Notes under the pieces: generated by a model | Databases searched by the model: none | Told to the model about the DNA's origin: nothing | What the model saw: only the letters and a program-made list of their open reading frames with translations | Assembly (NCBI GenBank): GCA_036873755.1 | Contig: JAVTVY010020260.1 | Span: 1 to 64,000, forward strand | DNA from: Hanleya hanleyi | Lineage: Eukaryota > Mollusca > Polyplacophora > Lepidopleurida > Hanleyidae | DNA: 64,000 nt | Reading direction: 5' to 3' | Part shown: positions 31,358 to 38,382 of the stretch, one piece after another | Layout: the number at the start of each line of letters is the position of its first letter | Numbering within the stretch: position 1 is the stretch's first letter | Program-made: the position numbers and the translations under genes

Positions 31358-33788
31358 AGGTCGATACTCTTGGCTCTAAAGAAGTAGGCGCTTGGTTATG
31401 CTGTTGGCCGGAAGCACCCTTATTAGCCTTGGAACTAGGCGGGTTCTTCTTAGCCTTCTTCGCCTTTGGACCCGACCCGGAAGCCATAGGTCTTTTAGCC
31501 GAAGCACCGGAAGCAACTGACCTGTCATGCTCTATACGATCCATTTCAGGTCGAACTTCGGCAACAGCATCACCAAACAGTAAAGAAGGAGCCGTAGATG
31601 TCTCTAGTAGACTCCTCTTTACAGCTTCCGGTGTGTAACTATGCATAAAAGGAATGAAGGCCTTTCTCCTTAAATACACTAGCATAGAAGATAGGTAGGC
31701 ATTGTGTACCAGTAAATCTTCTACAGCACCGGAAGCAATCTTCTGGTAGTCAAGAACGAGGTTTATACCCTCCTGTAACTGTTCTTGACTGTCCGCGCCC
31801 GACAGCGAAAATAAACCATCCTTTATGGCTTTAAGAAACCAGTCAAGGTGATTCGTAATCGCCACTCCTTGTCGAGCAGTTTCCTCAAGTACTGCGGCCT
31901 GTTTGTTCGTGCAAGGAACATCCGGATTACTAGGGACTTTAGTATTGCTAGAGCATAAATACTGAAAGTCGCCGTTCACCTCTGCAGACCGGAAGCTAAA
32001 CGGTGAGTTATGTACGCCATAACTTCGTATGTTTGGCTTCTGTACCGGGAACGGACCAGAAGATCCTGCAGGGCGGAAGCGAGCTTTTGGTCTCAACCTT
32101 ATAGCACGTTCCTCCTGCGTAGTGGGTTCTGCTAAAGTTCTATGGAACAAGTGGCAAATAGAATGAATAGCAGTTGAGGCCGGAAGCGTGGTAGCCGACC
32201 TCGTAACCCGGTTTGACTCTCCTGATTCAGTTTCAATATCCCCCGCATGTGGGACCGGAAGCTGCATATCAGGAATCAAGTCATAGATGCCGGAAATAAG
32301 TTCATAATATTTCCTAGCATCCGGATCAGTATTGGTAGGTTCATTCAATTCAGAGCTACCGTACTGGTCCCTATCCACTTCCATAGCTTCCGGGGCTTCC
32401 TGCCAGGAGGGAGTATTGGAAGGGATAGTCCTCGACAAATTAGCTTCCGGTTTCCTAGACTGTTCAGTCAAAACCGAAAGCAGTGGCGTACTACTTCGGA
32501 ATTGACTGGTCATCATCTCTCTCAATTCCTTCATTTCCTCACGTTGCTGTTCCATACCGCGCAGTATGGCAGCCAAAGTGGGATCAGTCACTTGAGAGTG
32601 GACCGGAAGCAAGGCCTGACGAGGTGTGTTCACACTCAAGGACCCTCCAGCTGGACGTGAGCACGGCCACTGTAAAGGTCGGTGAACGGGCATACGAGGT
32701 CGTAAACCGGAAGCACGTATAGGAGGACGCATCATACGATAAATTCCCGGTCCCGTACCTCGAACACCACCGGAAGCAGATATCTGACCTAAGCCACGCA
32801 AGGGCGAAGGTAGACCAGCAACCGGATGCCGCATAATTTGAACTGGTCTGATTGAGGGTTCTTGATAACGCAACTCAGACACAGGCAAAAAATTTGACAT
32901 ATTATGGGTACCTGAATACATACCATACTGCCGTTGTTGCGGGAACCTTAATCTCTGGTGGCCCAGAGGGCTCGTAGACACAAACGTCTCGGCAAGGGAA
33001 CGAGGAAGGCCACCAGAGTAACCGGAAGCAGGTTGAGAAAATTCAGACAAACCGGAAGCAGCAGTTAACGGCGTAACTGAGCGACCGGGAAGTCCAGGCC
33101 TCGACAGCGTCGAGGAAGGTATTTTCCCAACCCCGGACCCAAATGAAAATTTAACATTAGGCTCCTCACTGGTGCTGCCCAAGTTTTCATAATCATAAGC
33201 TGACTCCGATCGAGCGATCGGAGTCCCCTGGCTTTCCCACGCTAAGCCTGGGTCCGTCACCGATTTCCCTTCATCGTCACATCCAGGTGTCCGCTCAATA
33301 GGAATCTCCACATCCACAGTCGTCGTAGTACCAGATTCCATATCTTCGATTATTCCCTCCACTTGTACCAACCGGGTCGATCTCTTACCTGATTGACCCT
33401 TCACCTGGTCTGAAATGGAAGTATCGTGAGCGGGGGGGGGAGTTTGTTTATCTTTATTTACATCCAATAGGCTGACTAATGAAGACCCAGCTACTGAAGT
33501 AACAAACCCCCTAGACTCCTCGCCTACATTAGTACGCGGAGACTGTGCTACATATGTCTCGTTTGCGAGATTGGCAGGCATAACAACATTATTTCCTTCG
33601 TTAGCTGCCAGAGAACCGGCCAGATACACCTGGAATATGCCGGGCGCCCACACAATACACTCTTCACAGGCAGTGTCCCATGTACAGATTCTACCCTGGC
33701 GGCATGGCGGACACAATGAGTGAAGGTCATAACTAGGCTTGTCACCTCCACAAGACATGCATGACATTTGAGACATATTTTGAGCCAT
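31302..33788 (-). CDS. DIRS ORF1 (gag-like)
   Basis: 828 aa. The N-terminus has a cysteine cluster (MSCMSCGGD, CPPCRQG, CEEC) that could bind zinc. The middle is Pro/Ser/Gly-rich and low complexity, with recurring ASG tripeptides. A helical region at about 630-720 may be the capsid-like core (ILVLDYQK type). The C-terminus is strongly basic (KKAKKNPPSSKANKG, KQGKGKSKQSKKDS), suited to nucleic acid binding. Position and size match DIRS ORF1. The GCTTCCGGT word recurs here in several reading phases. Confidence 0.8.
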   Translation of the reverse strand: MAQNMSQMSCMSCGGDKPSYDLHSLCPPCRQGRICTWDTACEECIVWAPGIFQVYLAGSLAANEGNNVVMPANLANETYVAQSPRTNVGEESRGFVTSVAGSSLVSLLDVNKDKQTPPPAHDTSISDQVKGQSGKRSTRLVQVEGIIEDMESGTTTTVDVEIPIERTPGCDDEGKSVTDPGLAWESQGTPIARSESAYDYENLGSTSEEPNVKFSFGSGVGKIPSSTLSRPGLPGRSVTPLTAASGLSEFSQPASGYSGGLPRSLAETFVSTSPLGHQRLRFPQQRQYGMYSGTHNMSNFLPVSELRYQEPSIRPVQIMRHPVAGLPSPLRGLGQISASGGVRGTGPGIYRMMRPPIRASGLRPRMPVHRPLQWPCSRPAGGSLSVNTPRQALLPVHSQVTDPTLAAILRGMEQQREEMKELREMMTSQFRSSTPLLSVLTEQSRKPEANLSRTIPSNTPSWQEAPEAMEVDRDQYGSSELNEPTNTDPDARKYYELISGIYDLIPDMQLPVPHAGDIETESGESNRVTRSATTLPASTAIHSICHLFHRTLAEPTTQEERAIRLRPKARFRPAGSSGPFPVQKPNIRSYGVHNSPFSFRSAEVNGDFQYLCSSNTKVPSNPDVPCTNKQAAVLEETARQGVAITNHLDWFLKAIKDGLFSLSGADSQEQLQEGINLVLDYQKIASGAVEDLLVHNAYLSSMLVYLRRKAFIPFMHSYTPEAVKRSLLETSTAPSLLFGDAVAEVRPEMDRIEHDRSVASGASAKRPMASGSGPKAKKAKKNPPSSKANKGASGQQHNQAPTSLEPRVSTYGHKKQGKGKSKQSKKDS

Positions 33789-33937
33789 TATTACGCTGAT
33801 AACTTAGAGAATACTTCCCAAAGGACTTCTTGCAGAAAATCAGACGTCTGAGGTAATCCAACTGTGAGTAGTTTCGCTAGAAAAGGCACTTTTTCACGGA
33901 GTTGACAATGTTTACTTCCAACCCTACGAAGCAGTAG

Positions 33938-34067
33938 GACAAGAAGGAAGTAGAATTGTGGGTAGCTATGCAATCAGGTGACTAGCAGGGGAGATAACTG
34001 TGTCATTTAAATTCTTACTGTGATATTTCATGTAGACAAGAAATGCAAAGAGTGGAAGTGAGGTAAG
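33938..34067. repeat. DIRS inverted terminal repeat (right)
   Basis: Partner of 27,682-27,814, nearly identical in reverse complement. It precedes the ORF1 start at 33,788 on the minus strand, so it includes the promoter side of the element. Confidence 0.9.
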
Positions 34068-34286
34068 TTTTCAGCGCAAATAACAGGCAATGTTCCGCTC
34101 AGTCCTCTGCAGAAAGGGAAATTGCAACGGCACAAGGCGGGTCTCCGAACGTTGGTGAAGAAGACGGGTAGTGTCAAGAAAAAGAAACAGGTGTTACAGC
34201 GAGGTGGATTTCTCGGCGCACTCCTCGCACCCTTAGCCGCTACCGTACTGGGACCGTTACTAGGCTCCATCTTGGGACGCTAAAAC

Positions 34287-35000
34287 ATGGAACATACGAA
34301 AAAAATGATGCTGGTCGAACCTCGACTGTTACAGAGTTTGCAATCACCCTATCCCGTGCCTGCCACAATGCAACAACTCCAGTCTCTGGATGAAGAGATG
34401 AATAGTATACTCCAACGTCGACTACCCGATCACGAGAAAATTCAACTCTACCATCATACGCTGAACCGGTATCAGACGTTTATGGATCAATATAGAGGGA
34501 GTAGTACACCACAACTACCCACAACGCCCACACTCACACCACCGCCACCCTCACCTCAGCTGGAAGAGGAAGTGTTGGCCAGTGTGCCTAAAGCCTTCAA
34601 GACCAAGGCGCGTTTATTGTTGGACCGGGTGAAACAGAATTCCGATATGGGTTGGAACGATGAAGGAAAACTGCTGATTCGAAACCAAGTGGTGCCAGGG
34701 TCTCATATGACCGATTTGATCAACGATATGGTACGTTCTCGCAAACACTCTAATCCACCGGGCTGGGAAGCCTTTGCTCAGGGGTTAAAAGACACACACA
34801 CCCCTCAAGAATTGGTAGGGAATCCTAACCGTTGGGCCTTTATGCAGCAATCGACCCGACACCAACCACCACCCTCCTCTTCTTGGGTCCCCATGTCACC
34901 GCCCAAAACACCACAACGACGACGGGGACCTACCAGATCTAAGTCACCGCGACGATCACAACGCCGAGGTAAGGCGCCCAAGGCCTGGGAACCCTACTAA
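34287..35000 (+). CDS. Conserved-looking Polinton protein of unknown function
   Basis: 237 aa, intact. The N-terminal 75 residues are helical (LDEEMNSILQRRLPDHEKIQ, LNRYQTFMDQY). A Pro/Thr linker (75-95) leads to a folded-looking middle with WNDEGKLLIRNQVVPGSHMT and DLINDMVRSR, then PPGWEAFAQGL. The C-terminus is Pro- and Arg-rich (RRRGPTRSKSPRRSQRRG), probably nucleic-acid binding. I recall similar proteins at this position in animal Polintons but cannot name the family. The ATG lies 3 nt after the stop of the pX-like gene, and a TATA box for the capsid genes follows. Confidence 0.65.
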   Translation: MEHTKKMMLVEPRLLQSLQSPYPVPATMQQLQSLDEEMNSILQRRLPDHEKIQLYHHTLNRYQTFMDQYRGSSTPQLPTTPTLTPPPPSPQLEEEVLASVPKAFKTKARLLLDRVKQNSDMGWNDEGKLLIRNQVVPGSHMTDLINDMVRSRKHSNPPGWEAFAQGLKDTHTPQELVGNPNRWAFMQQSTRHQPPPSSSWVPMSPPKTPQRRRGPTRSKSPRRSQRRGKAPKAWEPY

Positions 35001-35009
35001 GGGCACCCC

Positions 35010-35017
35010 TATAAAAA
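35010..35017 (+). promoter_or_regulatory. TATA box (TATAAAAA) for the capsid gene cluster
   Basis: 40 bp upstream of the penton-like ATG at 35,050. No other TATA box precedes the tightly packed genes that follow, so it may drive penton, pVI/pX-like, major capsid and protease genes together. Confidence 0.7.
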
Positions 35018-35049
35018 CCCGGTGCAGAAGCCAGAACAGCTCAGTCGTC

Positions 35050-35833
35050 ATGTTTTACCTGACGTTGCCCAGTAATAGTTCACTCGATGTGTTTCCTGAC
35101 AACACCTTGGCCAAGTATGTCACTCAATTACCACAACCGTTACATTTACCTGGTCGGTGGGAATGTGGACTGGTAGATATTCAGTACCCTTACTCGTGGT
35201 ACAACGTACGAGACCAAGAAGTATGGTACGAAGTGACCTACGAAGGCAAAGTAACCAAACTGACGCTCCCCGAAGGCCAATACGATACGCCCAGAAGTTC
35301 ATAGAGGGTCTGCTGTCCTTGTTGGAGTACAAGGCTCTACGGGAGGCCACGAATAGTTCAAAACCCCTGAAAGTCTATACCTTCAAGAATCACGTGATCT
35401 GGGCTGTCAACCCACACAACGACAGGCCTGTATCATGCGGAGCCCTAACGTGGCTGTGAAACTCAGTCCTACACTACAGCAAATGTTAGGTCTGCCTTAC
35501 AGCGTGTACCCGGGGCCCACCACCGACAACGGTGACGTTGTGATGGATATGAAAGTAGGCATGTACGGACTGTACGTCTACTCGGACGCAGTGGACAGCC
35601 ATATTGTGGGCGATGTGAACACACCTCTGTTACGGGTGGTCCCCATTAGCAAGACGTATGGCAATCAAGTCAACCAGAGTTTCAACCATATACTCTACCT
35701 GCCCGTACGACATACCGATATCAACACGATCACGGTGGATATAAGAGATGACACGGGACAACCGGTCGCATTCGAACGAGGGAAAGTGGTGCTGACACTT
35801 CATTTCCAAGCCCGTTCTCCTCACTTCGTATAA
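35050..35833 (+). pseudogene. Penton-like minor capsid protein, two frameshifts
   Basis: About 260 aa spread over three frames: MFYLTLPSNSSLDVFPDNTL and LPGRWECGLVDIQYPY in the first (to about 35,290), RYAQKFIEGLLSLLEYKALR in the second, and VAVKLSPTLQQMLGLP with GLYVYSDAVDSHIVGD in the third (from about 35,440). The breaks are small indels; no internal stops occur within each segment's correct frame. Sequence style and length match the single jelly-roll penton of Polintons/adintoviruses, which forms the capsid vertices. Its stop overlaps the next start (TAATG at 35,831-35,835). Confidence 0.8.
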
Positions 35834-36255
35834 TGTACGTGCCTTACCAGTGCCATACGCCCAGCTATGCCGACTACTACAAGAAACAAACGGGAGGAGG
35901 CTTGCCCATCTTTAGCGGTGCACGCATGCAACGAGGTCACGGATTGGGGAACATACTGGGCAGCATTGTGAAAACGTTCTTACCCTTGGTGACACGGGGT
36001 GTTAAAGCGGTGGGCAAACAAGCGGTACGCAGTGGATTGCGCGTGGCCGGTGATGTGATGGGAGGCGCAGCACCCCGACAAGCCTTGAAACGACGGGCTA
36101 AAGAAGCAGGCAGCGTCTTGATCGCCAAAGCCCTTAAAAGACAACCACGGACACAGCGAAGAGTCATTCGACGTCCAACACACCGACGACGCACACCCCC
36201 GAGGAATAAGACCAAGAAGAAGAAGAAGAGTAGTAGGAGAGACATCTTCGCATAA
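35833..36255 (+). CDS. pVI/pX-like minor virion protein
   Basis: 140 aa, intact. The N-terminus has a GGGLPIF stretch that could be a cleavage site for the adenain-like protease. Next is an amphipathic, glycine-containing helix (GLGNILGSIVKTFLPLVTRG, residues about 37-56), as in membrane-lytic adenovirus pVI. The C-terminus is very basic (RRPTHRRRTPPRNKTKKKKK). It may bind DNA and disrupt membranes on entry; that is inference from layout. Start and stop overlap both neighbours in TAATG, so it is translationally tied to penton and major capsid genes. Confidence 0.7.
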   Translation: MYVPYQCHTPSYADYYKKQTGGGLPIFSGARMQRGHGLGNILGSIVKTFLPLVTRGVKAVGKQAVRSGLRVAGDVMGGAAPRQALKRRAKEAGSVLIAKALKRQPRTQRRVIRRPTHRRRTPPRNKTKKKKKSSRRDIFA

Positions 36256-37563
36256 TGGCATTCATTCACTCCGAGTCGTGTCCGTCTACCAACAGTGAAT
36301 TGGATTTGTGGACTATTCCACCCACCCAGACCAGTGTAGCCGAAGGACGTTGGGTAGAACATCGACCCCTGGCTAGCCTGACGGGGACGGGACCTGTGGA
36401 ATTTACCATTGAAAACAAAGATACAGCCTACCTGGATTTAGCCCACACCTACTTGTACGTGAAAGCCAAAATAGTGGACGCAGCCGGGGCCGACCTAGCG
36501 GATGATGCAGTAGTAGGCCCAGTGAATCTTTGGCTGCACTCCTTGTTCCAACAGGTGGATATGAGTATGAGCGATAGACTCATCAGTACGTCGACCAATA
36601 CGTACCCGTACCGAGCCTACATGGAGACGCTGTTGTCGTACGGTTCAGATGCCAAAAAAATCCCACTTGCAAGCCGCGCTGTACTACAAGGATACACCCG
36701 GCTCCATGAATAGTACGCTCGCTGCCAATAATGGGTTGACCGCGCGCAAAAACTTGACAGCCGATAGCAAGTCCGTCGATATGATGGGGCGACTGCACGC
36801 CGATCTGTTCCTGCAAGACCGCTACATGATGAACGGTGTATCCATCAAGATCAAGTTGATCCGTTCCACACCTGCGCTCGCCTTGATGGCCGGTGGAGCG
36901 GCCCCCAATTACAAGATCGTCCTAGAAGATGCAGCCCTGTTTGTGCGTACGGTGGATTTGCAACAGGGGGTGTTGGTGAGTCACATCGAAGCCTTATCGA
37001 AAAAACCAGCCATGTACCCCATCCGACGCGTACAGACCAAGGTGTTCTCTGTGCCAGCCGGTACGATGATGGCCAATCGTGAAAATTTATTTCTAGGGGA
37101 TCTCCCTAAACGTGTTACCATAGCGTGTGTGACCAACACCGCTTTCAATGGAGCGTGGGATGAGAACCCGTTCGCCTTTCAACATTTCAACCTGAACTTT
37201 TTGGCACTGCACGTGGCTGGCCATCAAATTCCAGCACGGCCATTACAACCGGATTTTGGTAACCAAAACTATGTGCGGAGCTACCTGAACCTGTTTACAG
37301 CCACAGGACAAAACAACCAGGACGAAGGAAATACCATCACTCGACGAGACTTTTACCGTGGGTACACGTTATTCGCCTTCGATCTCACCTCCACCTTGGA
37401 ACACGATCATCAACTGGCCTTGCTCAAGAAAGGAAACCTATGGTTGGAACTGCGTTTCGCCACCGCTCTAGGCCAGACCATTAACGTGATTTGCTACGCC
37501 GAGTTTGATAACGTCATCAGCGTGAATCAGCAAAGAAACGTGCTGTGTGACTACGCCAACTAG
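36255..37563 (+). pseudogene. Major capsid protein (double jelly-roll, hexon-like), one frameshift
   Basis: About 435 aa in two frames, changing at the A7 run at 36,653-36,659. The first frame holds a beta-rich N-terminus (LDLAHTYLYVKAKIVDAAG, LWLHSLFQQVDMSM, YPYRAYMETLLSYGSDAK). The second holds the rest (LHADLFLQDRYMMNGVSIKI, PARPLQPDFG, FAFDLTSTLEHDHQLAL). These segments are typical of Polinton major capsid proteins, which form the icosahedral shell. The break in a homopolymer could be a real mutation or an assembly error. The ATG overlaps the previous stop; the protease starts two bases after its stop. Confidence 0.88.
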
Positions 37564-37565
37564 TC

Positions 37566-38033
37566 ATGGATACAGAACAGCTGATGGCCATACTCCAGCG
37601 AGATCCTAAGATCCCCTTTCGACGTGTGTTTCCACGCAATGTGTTTCCCACCCACTCCACCACCCCAGCAGCCTACATCCTGAATACAGACCCGGGGTCT
37701 CGACCCAGTGAACATTGGGTAGCTGTGTACGTGGACACCCTAGGCCAAGGCGAATACTTTGATTCCTACGGACTTGCACCCCTACATCCCGATTTGGTGA
37801 AATTCATGGACGTATCTACTACAATGTGGCGTTGGAATACTCAAAGATTACAAGGCCCCTTGAGTAGTGTGTGCGGACAGTACTGTGTGTTTTATCTCAC
37901 TCACCGGAGTAGAGGACATTCTATGCCAACCATTGTACACATGTTTGATGATTATTGTCAAGCCGAAGACCGTGATGTCCTCGTCTATGACTGGACGGCC
38001 TCTCGTTTTAATGTGCATGCTCCATTTCTCTGA
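37566..38033 (+). CDS. Adenain-like maturation cysteine protease
   Basis: 155 aa, intact. The catalytic His is in SEHWVAVYVD, the Asp in GEYFDSYGLAP, and the oxyanion Gln and catalytic Cys in VCGQYCVFYLTHRS, in the order of the C5 (adenovirus) family. In Polintons this enzyme cleaves capsid precursors during maturation. It begins two bases after the major capsid stop and is followed by an AATAAA signal. Confidence 0.92.
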   Translation: MDTEQLMAILQRDPKIPFRRVFPRNVFPTHSTTPAAYILNTDPGSRPSEHWVAVYVDTLGQGEYFDSYGLAPLHPDLVKFMDVSTTMWRWNTQRLQGPLSSVCGQYCVFYLTHRSRGHSMPTIVHMFDDYCQAEDRDVLVYDWTASRFNVHAPFL

Positions 38034-38118
38034 TTAACTTGAATGCACTGCGCGCAGGCCACTTGTTTTTTATCACGTTATTGTTATGACGTTGTTTTTC
38101 TGACGTTCAGTGATGTTC

Positions 38119-38124
38119 AATAAA
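38119..38124 (+). terminator. Poly(A) signal AATAAA for the rightward late genes
   Basis: 86 nt after the protease stop. Confidence 0.65.
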
Positions 38125-38164
38125 ATTGATGAAAAAACACAAAAAATGATGGTTTTGACTTTTT

Positions 38165-38170
38165 TTTATT
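38165..38170 (-). terminator. Poly(A) signal AATAAA for the polymerase transcript
   Basis: On the minus strand, downstream of the polymerase stop and of the tRNA gene, so a polymerase mRNA ending here would contain the tRNA in its 3' UTR. Confidence 0.5.
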
Positions 38171-38240
38171 TAAGTCAACAAGAAGGTAGAATATGTACAA
38201 ATAGAATACAGGGTACAATAGAATAGTACGGTTAAGGTAC

Positions 38241-38246
38241 AAAAAA
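38241..38246 (-). terminator. Pol III T6 terminator of the tRNA gene
   Basis: Six T on the minus strand, a few bases after the tRNA 3' end. Confidence 0.8.
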
Positions 38247-38249
38247 TTC

Positions 38250-38334
38250 TGTCAGGAGTAGGATTCGAACCTACGCCAGCTCTTCGCCGACCAGCACTTA
38301 ATACCGGCACCTTAGACCACTCGGCCATCCTGAC
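38250..38334 (-). tRNA. tRNA-Leu (anticodon UAA)
   Basis: 85 nt including the discriminator base A. The acceptor stem GTCAGGA/TCCTGAC pairs fully. Box A reads TGGCCGAGTGG and box B GGTTCGAATCC, both consensus. The anticodon loop ATTAAGT gives UAA, with U33 and G37. The long variable arm (CGGC/GCTG pairing) and A73 fit leucine. The T stem GTAGG/CCTAC is perfect. No intron, and CCA is not encoded. It lies between the convergent protease and polymerase genes on the polymerase strand. Confidence 0.95.
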
Positions 38335-38382
38335 TTTTACAGTTTTTTAACTGGTGTATCAACAGTTATAGTTCGACATTGT

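Larger units (their letters stand above)
27645..34084 (-). mobile_element. Complete DIRS tyrosine-recombinase retrotransposon
   Basis: 6,440 bp with ORF1, RT/RNase H and tyrosine recombinase in that order on the minus strand. It has inverted terminal repeats and an internal complementary region downstream of the recombinase. The internal region contains the reverse complements of both outer ends joined at 27,926/27,927, which fixes the boundaries at 27,645 (seven A) and 34,084 (ending CGCAAATAAC). There is no target duplication, as expected for circle integration by a tyrosine recombinase. All three long frames are open, so this is a young insertion. Confidence 0.95.
27505..34283 (+). pseudogene. 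pX-like virion protein gene split by the DIRS insertion
   Basis: The first exon-like piece is 27,505-27,644 and the rest is 34,085-34,283. The DIRS element lies between, and removing it leaves the reading frame intact (140 + 199 nt, 112 codons plus stop). The left part begins MSARIRKHAPALRVL and the right part has a basic KKTGSVKKKKQ stretch and a C-terminal hydrophobic GGFLGALLAPLAATVLGPLL. That pattern fits the small pX-like core or membrane-active proteins of adintoviruses and Polintons. The right part is followed three bases later by the next gene's ATG. Confidence 0.75.
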
